Part shown: positions 36,762-45,211 of the stretch, piece by piece | Numbering within the stretch: the first letter of the stretch is position 1 | Layout: every line of letters starts with the position of its first letter | Source: CAYJBH01 sp964369965 | Lineage (GTDB): Bacteria > Bacillota > Clostridia > Oscillospirales > Ruminococcaceae | Direction: 5' to 3' | DNA length: 64,000 bases | NCBI GenBank assembly: GCA_964369965.1 | Contig: CAYJGF010000001.1 | Location: 233,738 to 297,737, forward strand | Position numbers and translations under genes: made by a program | Notes under the pieces: generated by a model | Told to the model about the DNA's origin: nothing | The model's database searches: none | Seen by the model: the letters and a program-made list of their open reading frames with translations, nothing else

Positions 36762-36777
36762 GTTAGTTTTAGCTAAC
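36762..36777. promoter_or_regulatory. Operator copy 5, GTTAGTTTTAGCTAAC
   Basis: Starts 10 bases downstream of the -10 box of the DUF2325 promoter, covering the expected start of transcription. The symmetry extends one base on each side. Confidence 0.75.
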
Positions 36778-36786
36778 CACAGTTTT

Positions 36787-36815
36787 AGTATATAACAAAC
36801 AGCAAATAATGTCAA
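36787..36815 (-). promoter_or_regulatory. Promoter of the DUF2325-DUF3793-flavodoxin operon
   Basis: Minus strand: consensus TTGACA (36815-36810), 17-base spacer, TATACT (36792-36787). Confidence 0.7.
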
Positions 36816-36863
36816 GTGTTTTTTTGAATTTTTCATTGGATGCTTTGAGCCGCGTATCCCCCT

Positions 36864-37637
36864 TTAAACCACAGTAAAACAACCGTCCATCACGATATCG
36901 GCACCGGAGGTGTAGGAGGACGCTTCACTCAATAGGTAGATAACACAGCCGGCAAGCTCATCCGGTGTACCCATGCGCTTAAAGGGGATAAGGTCGAGCC
37001 AGAAATTTCTCATCTTTTCGTCCACAAGGGCGGTCATGTCCGTCCAGATATAGCCGGGGCTGATGGAGTTGACACGTATGCCATACTGCGCCCATTCCAC
37101 CGCAAGTGACTTTGTCATATGGACAACCCCTGCCTTTGCCGCATTGTACGACGCCTGTTGTTGAGGTATATTGACGATGGTGCCGGACATGGAGGCGGTG
37201 TTGACTATAGAGCCTTTTTTACCCTCCTTAATAAACTGTTTTGCCGCGGCTTGCGCAACTAAAAACTCACTGTTCAGATCGACGTTGATAACGTGATTCC
37301 ACTCCTTGGAGGTTACCTCAAGTGAGGACTTATGTTGGCATATGCCGGCGTTGTTAAAAACCCCGTCCAGTGTTTTGAAATCAGACACTATATCGTCCAT
37401 TAAACCTGCCACATCACTCTCGGAGGTAACATCGCAATGATATGCTTTGCACAAAACCTTGTGGCGGTTTGAAATATCCTGTGCAACCTGTTTTGCAAGC
37501 TCGGTCTGCATATCCGCAATGGCGACCTTAGCGCCGCACTCTGCGAGTATGTCCGCAACAACCTTACCTATGCCCTGCGCGCCACCGGTCACTAAGATGA
37601 CTTTGTCTTTTAGCGAAAAACGCTCCATGAAACTCAT
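36864..37637 (-). CDS. SDR family oxidoreductase
   Basis: 257 aa short-chain dehydrogenase/reductase with the nucleotide loop TGGAQGIGK, NNAG, catalytic Ser in NTASMSG and the YNAAK motif. The acidic D42 after the second strand suggests NAD(H). The context gives no substrate; it resembles polyol or gluconate 5-dehydrogenases. AAAAGGAG precedes the ATG. Confidence 0.92.
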   Translation of the reverse strand: MSFMERFSLKDKVILVTGGAQGIGKVVADILAECGAKVAIADMQTELAKQVAQDISNRHKVLCKAYHCDVTSESDVAGLMDDIVSDFKTLDGVFNNAGICQHKSSLEVTSKEWNHVINVDLNSEFLVAQAAAKQFIKEGKKGSIVNTASMSGTIVNIPQQQASYNAAKAGVVHMTKSLAVEWAQYGIRVNSISPGYIWTDMTALVDEKMRNFWLDLIPFKRMGTPDELAGCVIYLLSEASSYTSGADIVMDGCFTVV

Positions 37638-37749
37638 GTCTTTCTCCTTTTAGTTGTTAATATACTATCATTATAACCCTCACGTTTTATACAATCAAGT
37701 GTTTTCGCAAATTTAGCGTATGTTGCAACAACTAAAATGCAAAAATAGA

Positions 37750-37778
37750 TTGACACACAAACCGATATGTGATATATT
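37750..37778 (+). promoter_or_regulatory. Promoter of the rpmG-secE-nusG operon
   Basis: TTGACA, 17-base spacer, TATATT, 131 bases before rpmG. The long leader contains a GTCC/GGAC-rich segment near 37860-37880 that could fold. Confidence 0.65.
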
Positions 37779-37908
37779 TATATTACCTCTCTTTTTGCAG
37801 GTGTTCTTTTTGTATGCCATAAATTGACACTTTGTTGAAAATGACGAGAGGGAGGAGAGGTGTCGTCCACCGGACGGTCACAATAACCGCTATTAAAAAG
37901 GAGAAGAA

Positions 37909-38058
37909 ATGAGAGTTAAAATTACCCTTGCTTGCACCGAGTGCAAACAGCGCAACTACAACAGCATGAAAAACAAAAAAAACACTCCGGACAGACTGGA
38001 GCAAAAAAAACATTGTCGCTTTTGTAAAAAGCATACGATCCATAGGGAGACAAAATAG
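37909..38058 (+). CDS. rpmG: 50S ribosomal protein L33
   Basis: 49 aa, zinc-binding type L33 with CTECK and CRFCKKH motifs. AAAAGGAG precedes the ATG. Location before secE and nusG is the usual bacterial order. Confidence 0.95.
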   Translation: MRVKITLACTECKQRNYNSMKNKKNTPDRLEQKKHCRFCKKHTIHRETK

Positions 38059-38112
38059 TTTATTTCGGTGTAGTTTTATATTATCACCGTAGAAAGGGAT
38101 TGGCATTTAATC

Positions 38113-38361
38113 ATGAGCGAAAAACAAGCAGTTAAAAAGCCCGGTTTTTTTGCGAGCGCCAAGGCATTTTTTAAGAGAATCGGCAAATTTTTCACCGATG
38201 TCAAAAGTGAACTTAAAAAGGTTGTCTGGCCATCGCGTAAGCAGGTCATTAAAAACAGCGCCATCGTTCTCAGTGTCGTGGTCATTGTCGGCGCATTCCT
38301 ATTTGGCGTTGATTCTATCATGCGACTTTTACTTGACCTCGCACTGTCCGGCAACGCATAG
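38113..38361 (+). CDS. secE: Preprotein translocase subunit SecE
   Basis: 82 aa: an amphipathic N-terminal helix, the conserved ELKKVVWPSRKQV motif, then one membrane helix. Part of the SecYEG channel. Confidence 0.95.
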   Translation: MSEKQAVKKPGFFASAKAFFKRIGKFFTDVKSELKKVVWPSRKQVIKNSAIVLSVVVIVGAFLFGVDSIMRLLLDLALSGNA

Positions 38362-38439
38362 CGCACGAATAAATACTTCCAGCGATCATCTGCACATTTA
38401 GCAGATATGCAAACTTTCGAGAAAGGAATATATACATCA

Positions 38440-38958
38440 ATGGATGAGGCACAATGGTATGTAGTGCACACCTACTCCGGCTATGAAAATAAGGTGGCAC
38501 AAAGTCTTGAGACCATCATAGAGAATCGTCGTCTCGGTAGCATGATTGAGGAGGTTCGAGTACCCACCGCCATGATGACCGAGATTAAAGACGGCAAAGA
38601 AAAACATGTGGAACGCAAACTTTTCCCGAGCTATGTGCTGGTCAAGATGATAATGACCGATGATTCATGGTATATAGTTCGCAACACAAGGGGGGTCACC
38701 GGCTTTGTCGGACCCGGCTCCAAACCGGTCCCGCTCTCCAAGGCGGAGGTTGATCAACTATGTATCGACAACCTTGATACTACGGTTGACTTTAAGGTCG
38801 GGGATAGCGTCGAGGTTACCGCAATAGGTCCTATGGAGGGATTTGTAGGCACGGTGGACGAGATAGATTTAGAACATCGCAAGGTTCAGGTCACCATCTC
38901 AATGTTTGGCAGACAAACACCGGCAGAGCTCAGTCTTTCACAGGTGAAACCGGTATAA
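38440..38958 (+). CDS. nusG: Transcription termination/antitermination factor NusG
   Basis: 172 aa. NGN domain starting AQWYVVHTYSGYENKV and a C-terminal KOW domain (VGDSVEVTAIGPMEGFVG). I chose the ATG at 38440, with GAAAGGA upstream; an in-frame ATG at 38407 precedes that ribosome site. Confidence 0.95.
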   Translation: MDEAQWYVVHTYSGYENKVAQSLETIIENRRLGSMIEEVRVPTAMMTEIKDGKEKHVERKLFPSYVLVKMIMTDDSWYIVRNTRGVTGFVGPGSKPVPLSKAEVDQLCIDNLDTTVDFKVGDSVEVTAIGPMEGFVGTVDEIDLEHRKVQVTISMFGRQTPAELSLSQVKPV

Positions 38959-39012
38959 CGATGCGCAGGCACACATTAACAAAATAATTTAGGTTTAAGG
39001 AGAATTAACATA

Positions 39013-39438
39013 ATGGCACAAAAAATTACAGGCTATATAAAATTACAAATTCCGGCAGGTAAGGCAACGCCGGCACCGCCGGTCGGTCCTGCACTGGGTC
39101 AACATGGTGTCAACATCATGGCGTTCACCAAGGAGTTTAACGAGCGCACTCAAAAGGATATGGGACTAATTATACCGGTGGTTATCACCGTGTATGCCGA
39201 CCACAGTTTCAGTTTTGTAACTAAGACACCTCCGGCAGCAGTGCTTATAAAAAAAGCTGTAGGCATCGAGAGCGGCTCCGGTGTTCCTAACCGCACCAAG
39301 GTCGGCAGTATAACAAAGGCACAGCTCGAGGAGATTGCCAATACTAAAATGAAGGATCTTAACGCCTCTTCACTGGACTCTGCCGTCGCGATGATTGCCG
39401 GCACAGCACGTAGCATGGGCATCACGGTAGAGGGCTAA
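39013..39438 (+). CDS. rplK: 50S ribosomal protein L11
   Basis: 141 aa. The N-terminal Pro-rich PAGKATPAPPVGPALGQHG and the C-terminal 23S rRNA-binding domain are both complete. TAAGGAG precedes the ATG. Confidence 0.97.
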   Translation: MAQKITGYIKLQIPAGKATPAPPVGPALGQHGVNIMAFTKEFNERTQKDMGLIIPVVITVYADHSFSFVTKTPPAAVLIKKAVGIESGSGVPNRTKVGSITKAQLEEIANTKMKDLNASSLDSAVAMIAGTARSMGITVEG

Positions 39439-39511
39439 TTTACGCTCGCAATGAATAACAATTAATTTGGTGGGAGGATTTATCCGATATTACCACAGAA
39501 AGGCTTTATAA

Positions 39512-40207
39512 ATGAAACACGGTAAGAAATATAATGAGAGCAAAAAACTTATTGATCGTAGCAAACAGTACGATAACGAGGAGGCTTTAGACCTCGTCTG
39601 CAAAACCTCCAAGGCTAAATTTGATGAGACGGTGGAGCTTCATATCCGCCTCGGCGTAGACAGCCGTCACGCTGACCAACAGGTACGTGGCGCGGTGGTT
39701 CTGCCACATGGTACCGGTAAAGATGTCCGTGTAATTGCTATAGCAAAGGGTGATGCCGCTAAGGCTGCAACCGAAGCCGGCGCAATGATGGTTGGTGATG
39801 ATGACATCGTTGCAAAGATACAAAACGAGGGGTTTGTAGACTTTGATGTGCTGGTCACCACCCCCGACATGATGGGTCTTGTAGGACGTCTCGGTAAGGT
39901 TTTAGGTCCGCGCGGACTTATGCCCAACCCTAAGGCGGGAACAGTTACCCCCGACGTCGGCAAGGCGGTCACCGAGGCAAAAGCAGGTAAGATAGAATAC
40001 CGTCTTGACAAGGCGAATATCATACATGTGCCGATAGGTAAGGCAAGTTTTGGTGCAAAAAAATTGAGTGAAAATCTTTCTGTCGTTATGGAAGCTGTCG
40101 CCAAGGCGAAGCCCTCTGCGGCGAAAGGTCAGTATTTTAAATCTGCGTCGGTCGCCTCGACCATGGGACCCGGTGTCTATCTCGCTACCTCCAAATACGG
40201 AGTATAG
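39512..40207 (+). CDS. rplA: 50S ribosomal protein L1
   Basis: 231 aa, full-length L1 with KGKY-like N-terminus (MKHGKKYNESKK) and GPRGLMPNPKAGTVT. Often autoregulates the rplK-rplA message; no L1 site was identified with certainty. Confidence 0.97.
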   Translation: MKHGKKYNESKKLIDRSKQYDNEEALDLVCKTSKAKFDETVELHIRLGVDSRHADQQVRGAVVLPHGTGKDVRVIAIAKGDAAKAATEAGAMMVGDDDIVAKIQNEGFVDFDVLVTTPDMMGLVGRLGKVLGPRGLMPNPKAGTVTPDVGKAVTEAKAGKIEYRLDKANIIHVPIGKASFGAKKLSENLSVVMEAVAKAKPSAAKGQYFKSASVASTMGPGVYLATSKYGV

Positions 40208-40471
40208 TGAGGGCACCCACAACTTAATAAAACCATCCAATTCCAAAGACCGGGGTGCGAACTATTCGCATAAATTTATAGTAAAATACGTTGAAAATCA
40301 TTTAAAAAATGTTTACAAAAGTTTTCATATGTGGATTTTGTAAACAGAGATTTGTTTGATTTTATGCAATTAAACTATAATGCCTCGCGAGGAGATAGGG
40401 TATAATTTTATGCCTCTCTCCTATTTTGGAGAGAGGTTTTTATCAATAAATAATAAAAGGAGGTGAAATTT
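40208..40471 (+). promoter_or_regulatory. rplJ-rplL leader with promoter and attenuator
   Basis: The 264-base gap holds TTGTTT-N18-TATAAT (40352-40381) and a terminator hairpin at 40413-40436 (CCTCTCTCC/GGAGAGAGG, then five T). AGGAGATAGG at 40390-40399 can pair at 9 of 10 positions with 40413-40422, the left arm of the terminator, so two exclusive folds exist. That fits the L10 leader class, in which L10(L12) binding sets the choice. The segment TTCCAAAGACCGGGGTGCG (40230-40259 region) resembles part of an L10 binding site. Confidence 0.65.
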
Positions 40472-40981
40472 ATGCCAAGTGAAAAGACTTTAAATGCAAA
40501 AAAGCAACTTGTTGCGGATCTGAATGCACTTATCATGTCGTCGGAATCCGGTATTCTGGTGGATTATCAGGGTATCAACGTGGAAGATGACACAAAACTG
40601 CGCAGTGAATTGCGTGAGGCTGGTGTAAAGTACGCTGTTGTCAAAAACACCATGCTTAACTTAGCGCTAAAAGGCACTCCATATGAGAGCCTTTGCGAGC
40701 ACCTGCACAACTCCACCGCTCTTGCAACGGTTGATGGTGATGCTATTGCAGTATCCAAAATTTTGCAGAAGTACAGCGATGACACCAAGGGCGCCTTTAG
40801 TATCAAAGGCGGTTATATGGAAGGCAAGGCGGTTGATCCCGGCACCGTTGCCCAAATGGCCAAGATGCCCGGCAGAGAGCAACTGCTTAGTATGCTTTGC
40901 AGTGCACTTTCCGGCAATGTCCGCGGTCTTGCTGTTGCTCTGTCTCGCGTTGCTGAGACAAAAGATGAGCAATCCGCTTAA
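40472..40981 (+). CDS. rplJ: 50S ribosomal protein L10
   Basis: 169 aa. Starts at the ATG at 40472 after AGGAGGTGA; an in-frame GTG at 40463 lies inside that ribosome site. Forms the stalk base that carries L7/L12 dimers. Confidence 0.96.
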   Translation: MPSEKTLNAKKQLVADLNALIMSSESGILVDYQGINVEDDTKLRSELREAGVKYAVVKNTMLNLALKGTPYESLCEHLHNSTALATVDGDAIAVSKILQKYSDDTKGAFSIKGGYMEGKAVDPGTVAQMAKMPGREQLLSMLCSALSGNVRGLAVALSRVAETKDEQSA

Positions 40982-41017
40982 CACAAACTAATTTATAACA
41001 CGAAAGGAATAACTATC

Positions 41018-41386
41018 ATGGCAGATATTGCAAAATTTATTGAGGAAATCAAAGGCATGACCGTTTTAGAGCTTAACGAACTGGTCAAGGCTATTGAAGA
41101 GGAGTTTGGTGTTTCGGCAGCGGCTCCGGTAATGATGGCAGGCGGCGGCGACGCTGCACCGGCAGCAGAGGAAAAAACCGAGTTTGACGTAATCCTCGCA
41201 GAGGTTGGCGCAAACAAAATGGCAGTTATTAAGGCTGTTAAAGAGGTCAGTGGTCTCGGACTCAAAGAGAGTAAAGAGATTGTCGACAACGCTCCGAAAG
41301 CTGTTAAAGAGGGTGCCTCCAAGGCAGACGCCGAAGAAATTCAGAAGAAATTGGAAGAGGCGGGCGCTAAGGTCGAGCTTAAATAG
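41018..41386 (+). CDS. rplL: 50S ribosomal protein L7/L12
   Basis: 122 aa. N-terminal dimerisation helices, an Ala/Gly-rich hinge (MAGGGDAAPAAEEK) and a conserved C-terminal factor-binding domain (NKMAVIKAVKEVSGLGLKE). CGAAAGGA precedes the ATG. Followed by a terminator; no rpoB follows within the window. Confidence 0.97.
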   Translation: MADIAKFIEEIKGMTVLELNELVKAIEEEFGVSAAAPVMMAGGGDAAPAAEEKTEFDVILAEVGANKMAVIKAVKEVSGLGLKESKEIVDNAPKAVKEGASKADAEEIQKKLEEAGAKVELK

Positions 41387-41410
41387 CCTCAAATTGCAAA
41401 AAGAATGTAT

Positions 41411-41445
41411 AAGACCGAGCACGGGATTTTCCCCTGCTCGGTCTT
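41411..41445 (+). terminator. Terminator after rplL
   Basis: AAGACCGAGCA pairs with TGCTCGGTCTT; the loop contains an additional CGGG/CCCC pairing. T-tract is short. Confidence 0.75.
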
Positions 41446-41471
41446 ATATGGTTAAACAACTTAAAATCGAA

Positions 41472-41870
41472 CTATTCTTTTAGATAAACTTTAATGTCGA
41501 TTTTGACCCAATTCCCCTTAATGTCCCTATCGGAAATTTTCCCGAACAACAACTTCCCGGCGTCCATCAACCGTGCAAATATCAAGTTATCCGCTTTTGG
41601 CACATAACCTATTTTGACACCGTTTAATGTTCGAATAACGATTGCTTTACTGTCGTATGGATTATCCGGTTCTCTAAAAAAGTCAAGTTTGTCGTCTGAC
41701 GCTAAATGATTTGAAATGTCCTCAATCCCCTCAACAAAAGTTGTTCCGGCTATGTATGTATCAAATAAAAAGATTTCTTGCTCAAATGGTTTTGGAATAG
41801 TTAGCCCTCCGGTCGCTCCATGCATTAATCCAACCACACCGGGTTTATGTGATTTGATAATATCGCTCAT
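41472..41870 (-). CDS. HIRAN domain protein
   Basis: 132 aa. The central and C-terminal part (TYIAGTTFVEG, then REPDNPYDSKAIVIRTLNGVKIGYVP and KADNLIFARLMDAGK) is a complete HIRAN domain, a module that in other proteins binds 3' DNA ends and appears in helicases and defence-linked proteins. It stands alone here, preceded by a short N-terminal tail. It ends four bases after the J-domain gene, so both are probably one transcript. Codon use is more A/T-rich than the ribosomal genes next to it. Confidence 0.8.
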   Translation of the reverse strand: MSDIIKSHKPGVVGLMHGATGGLTIPKPFEQEIFLFDTYIAGTTFVEGIEDISNHLASDDKLDFFREPDNPYDSKAIVIRTLNGVKIGYVPKADNLIFARLMDAGKLLFGKISDRDIKGNWVKIDIKVYLKE

Positions 41871-41874
41871 AATA

Positions 41875-42678
41875 TCACCCCAACATCTTTTTAATTTTGG
41901 TTATATACCCTTCAAGAACAATTTTCAGCGCAGCGATTTGATCTTCTATTTCGGTCTTTTTTTGTTGTAGGATTTCTGCATCTGATATAATTGCTTTCAG
42001 ATTGTATGGATAAGAATTTTTGATTTCCTTAATCTTCGCATTAATTGTTTTTATCAGTTCTATCAGGCGAATTTTTTCTTTTGAAAGCAAAGATAGCGTG
42101 TCGTCGGCATCGTTAATTATGACTGGTTCGCTAACAAATAAACTGATAATCCTAAGCGAGTTTAAGTCGCCTGCTTCATATGCGGCTACAGCATTATAAA
42201 ACAATTTAATCTTCTCATTTGAAATATTCTTGTGCAAGTCAGGATGGAGAGCTTTTACGATAGCTCGGTAAAGTGACTTCAACTCTTTCACATCATTATC
42301 AGATAAAACAGAATTTTTACTACGTTCAAGCGCTGAGTTCATCTTATGAATTTGTTCGTCTAAATTTTTTTGATATTCTACAAACTCAAAATCGAGCACA
42401 CCCTCTATGTCGGAAATAACGATTTTCTCTTGTCTATTAATCTTGGTTTGTATAAGTGCTATTTTGCGTTTCAATCTAAGAATAGCGCAATTGAGCTCGT
42501 ATGCTTTGTAGTCCAGATTGCCAAGCGTAAGCATATATTGCATTTCGATATTTTTGCATTCAACATAAAGCAGTTCATCTTTTTCAAGAATTAACATTGA
42601 AAGCTCGGTTTTCAGTTTTTCTATCTCAGATTTCAACAGCGTAATTTGTGGAAATTCAATTATTTTATTGTCGTCCAT
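41875..42678 (-). CDS. Coiled-coil protein with central J-like domain
   Basis: 267 aa. Long charged helices (about 1-120 and 200-267) predict coiled coils. Between them, LKSLYRAIVKALHPDLHKN near residues 127-145 carries the HPD motif of J domains, followed by a helix with FYNAVAAYEAGD. DnaJ-type modules recruit Hsp70, but the short distance between helices makes this a divergent J domain. With the HIRAN protein it forms a two-gene unit of unknown function beside tRNA-fMet. Confidence 0.65.
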   Translation of the reverse strand: MDDNKIIEFPQITLLKSEIEKLKTELSMLILEKDELLYVECKNIEMQYMLTLGNLDYKAYELNCAILRLKRKIALIQTKINRQEKIVISDIEGVLDFEFVEYQKNLDEQIHKMNSALERSKNSVLSDNDVKELKSLYRAIVKALHPDLHKNISNEKIKLFYNAVAAYEAGDLNSLRIISLFVSEPVIINDADDTLSLLSKEKIRLIELIKTINAKIKEIKNSYPYNLKAIISDAEILQQKKTEIEDQIAALKIVLEGYITKIKKMLG

Positions 42679-42977
42679 ACAAGCCTCACTGGGTAGATAA
42701 AGCAGTTTAAATCATCCTGCAATTTTATTAATAATATACCTAAATCTAAACTATCACTCTACATAGTTCGCATATCCAATCAACGACCACATCGAGGGTA
42801 CTATCTATACACATGATATCACAAAAATACAAAAACAACAATACAAAGGTACAAGTTTTTGTTTTTAACATATGGGAATATAATTTCGTACAAACTTAAA
42901 AAAAATAAGTTTTCAAACTATTGACAAAACTGATAAAGCATGGTAAAATATACTACAGCGTCGAAGTTCATTAATAT
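42679..42977. other. A/T-rich spacer before the tRNA region
   Basis: About 300 bases with no plausible gene. The only signal I see is the tRNA promoter at its right end. Confidence 0.6.
42921..42949 (+). promoter_or_regulatory. Promoter of the tRNA-fMet transcript
   Basis: Consensus TTGACA, 17-base spacer, TAAAAT. It precedes the half tRNA copy, so the primary transcript would carry both copies. Confidence 0.75.
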
Positions 42978-43020
<43 letters not shown>

Positions 43021-43057
43021 ACGAAATCCCACAACAATCAAGTTTACAAGTTAATAT

Positions 43058-43134
<77 letters not shown>

Positions 43135-43136
43135 AA

Positions 43137-43174
43137 AAAACCCTTTAAAATTGCCGTTTTAGAGGGTTTTTCCT
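43137..43174 (+). terminator. Terminator after tRNA-fMet
   Basis: AAAACCCTTTAAAA pairs with TTTTAGAGGGTTTT (one mismatch) around a six-base loop, followed by T residues. Confidence 0.75.
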
Positions 43175-43178
43175 TTTG

Positions 43179-43311
43179 TGTACCGCTAAATAATTTTGTC
43201 TCATAATAGCGGTATACCGCTATTGGAAAAATGACTTTTGCGATTTTCACAAACTTTTTGCGTGGGCATTTATTATTTCAGCTTTTCAATGTACCGCCGA
43301 ATTGTACCGCC
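43179..43311. promoter_or_regulatory. Candidate integrase or excisionase arm sites next to tRNA-fMet
   Basis: TGTACCGC occurs at 43179-43186, 43290-43297 and 43303-43310, and a 20-bp perfect palindrome AATAGCGGTATACCGCTATT (43205-43224) contains the same core in both orientations. The cluster lies between the tRNA and the integrase stop, where attachment-site arm repeats are expected. Confidence 0.5.
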
Positions 43312-43334
43312 ATAAAGTTTACTTCGTAGGGTTT

Positions 43335-44558
43335 TTAATTTATATCTTGCTGTAAAAATCCTATTGGTGCTCTTTGATTAAACTTAGCCATCTCTCGTCT
43401 CTTTTGTTCATCAAGTGAATGACCGTACATATTTAAAGTCGTGGATGGCTGGGCGTGGCCAAGCATATCGGCTAATGTGTTGATATCCATTTTCATCTCC
43501 ATTGCTCTGGTAGCAAATGTGTGCCTGAGAGAATGGAAATTGGCATGGGGAATTCCGGCAGAGTTTACATAGCCATAAAATATGTCCATATAGTATCTCG
43601 GTTCTATCGGCTCTCCCGCTCTGTTGCAAAATACAAAACCTTTTGGGTTAAAGCCACCACCATAAGATTGTGCCGTTGTTTGTTGATACCGTTTAAGAAT
43701 TCCAAACATTTCTACAGCTATGTCCGGGAGATATATTGTCCTATATCCCTTATATGTTTTCACCTTGCCCAGCATCAGTGCTGTTTTTTCGCCATACCTT
43801 AGTATTTCATAGTCATTGTCAAGCTTTTCCGGGAGTTTTTGTCTCACAAGTATTCTGCGCACTTTTATGGTTTTGCTGTGCTCTAAATCAACGTCTTGCC
43901 ATTGCAAACCTAAAAGTTCGCCTATGCGAACCCCGGTGTATAATGCAATGATAATGCCTTTTGCAACATCGTTGAGTGAGCTTAAAACCATCTTTTCGAG
44001 TGCCGCCTGTTCTGAAACATCAAGCACTCTCATCTCTTTTGGTTCTACTCGTGAAATTTTCACTGCCTGGATGGGGTTTTCTTTAATAATTCTATTCATT
44101 AAAGCTTGCTTAAACGAGAGGTTAAGCATATTTCGTATGTTTTGCAGTGATTTAGGGGATAATCCTCCGTCCTCTCCGTCCAAGCGTCCGGATGTAGATT
44201 TACTGTTGAAAAATTGCTGTAAAACTTCACCCGATATTTGTTTCATTCGTTTTTTTCCAATCATGGGAATAACATGATTGTGGCAGTAGGCTTCATACGT
44301 TAAATAGGTAGAGTGTCTTACGGTCGGCTTTGCATAAGTTTTTAGCCACTCAATTAGCCAATCTTTTAAAGGCATACCGCTCGCTTCACTGTATTCACCA
44401 CTCAATATTTGAGCGGTTATGGTATTTATCTTAATCCTCACCTCCTCATAACTATTGCCATATACACTTTTGCGAGTTCCGTCTAAATAGTATTGCCCTT
44501 CCCATTTGCCGTTTTTTCTTTGCCGGATACTGCCGGTTCCTGATTCTTTTCTGCCCAT
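43335..44558 (-). CDS. int: Tyrosine recombinase (Tn916-type integrase)
   Basis: 407 aa. An N-terminal AP2-like arm-binding domain (GTGSIRQRKNGKWEGQY), a SAM-like core-binding domain (about 60-160), and a catalytic domain with R211, H342, R345, H368 and the nucleophile Y378. All five conserved residues are present, so it should be active. AGAAAGGA precedes the ATG. It is the gene nearest the tRNA, as expected for site-specific integration. Confidence 0.94.
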   Translation of the reverse strand: MGRKESGTGSIRQRKNGKWEGQYYLDGTRKSVYGNSYEEVRIKINTITAQILSGEYSEASGMPLKDWLIEWLKTYAKPTVRHSTYLTYEAYCHNHVIPMIGKKRMKQISGEVLQQFFNSKSTSGRLDGEDGGLSPKSLQNIRNMLNLSFKQALMNRIIKENPIQAVKISRVEPKEMRVLDVSEQAALEKMVLSSLNDVAKGIIIALYTGVRIGELLGLQWQDVDLEHSKTIKVRRILVRQKLPEKLDNDYEILRYGEKTALMLGKVKTYKGYRTIYLPDIAVEMFGILKRYQQTTAQSYGGGFNPKGFVFCNRAGEPIEPRYYMDIFYGYVNSAGIPHANFHSLRHTFATRAMEMKMDINTLADMLGHAQPSTTLNMYGHSLDEQKRREMAKFNQRAPIGFLQQDIN

Positions 44559-44694
44559 ATTGTTTCCTTTCTAATGATTCAATATGAACATCCTTAAAAG
44601 CCTTTGTTTGACTACAAAACTGCTCCATGGCTATTATAGCACATATTATAGAGCAAGTCGATATTTTTTCATCCAACAATTTGACGGTCTAACA

Positions 44695-44922
44695 TCAAGA
44701 ATGTCCTGTGTTACACTGTTCATACCATTCCAAAAATTTATGTTTGGGTATCACGACACGTCTAATGTCGTTTAATTTTAAAACCGGAAAGCCCGGAGAT
44801 TTCACCAGTTTATATACAGTTGTCATAGATACACCCAAAAAGCCGGCCAAATCTTTTGGTTTCATATTGGTCGGCAGATTATCTATTTTATTCTTTATCT
44901 CTATTTCTTGTATTTTATTCAT
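44695..44922 (-). CDS. xis: Excisionase-like MerR/HTH_17 protein
   Basis: 75 aa. A winged HTH_17 domain (KPKDLAGFLGVSMTTVYKLVKSPGFPVLKL) ends with KFLEWYEQC, typical of Tn916-type excisionases that pair with tyrosine integrases. I chose the ATG at 44922 after GGAGG; upstream in-frame starts lack ribosome sites. Lies upstream of int on the same strand. Confidence 0.82.
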   Translation of the reverse strand: MNKIQEIEIKNKIDNLPTNMKPKDLAGFLGVSMTTVYKLVKSPGFPVLKLNDIRRVVIPKHKFLEWYEQCNTGHS

Positions 44923-45211
44923 AAAATTAACCTCCATTATTTTTATTAACACACACCACCTTGCCATTTCCTTCGGAATTCTTTCAGCCGAGTATAAGCC
45001 CGTTTAAAGGCTATGCAGGCTCTGCTGGGCAGATTTAAGCAAGGGGTGCGCTCGCTCGCTTGTATCCGCAAGGTCATCGCACACTATCCCTTATACCTGT
45101 ATAACTCAAGGTGATATGCTATTCACTTTTCAAGGTACCGATGAGGTTTTACCCTCTACTTAATAAAGAGCAAATAAAATTAAAAAAGTAAACAAATCCA
45201 AAAAAATATTT
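44923..45211. other. Spacer between excisionase and split regulator
   Basis: About 290 bases with no gene. It includes the stretch near 45098-45160 that resembles the conserved noncoding DNA beside xis in Tn916-like elements; no confident site can be drawn. Confidence 0.4.
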
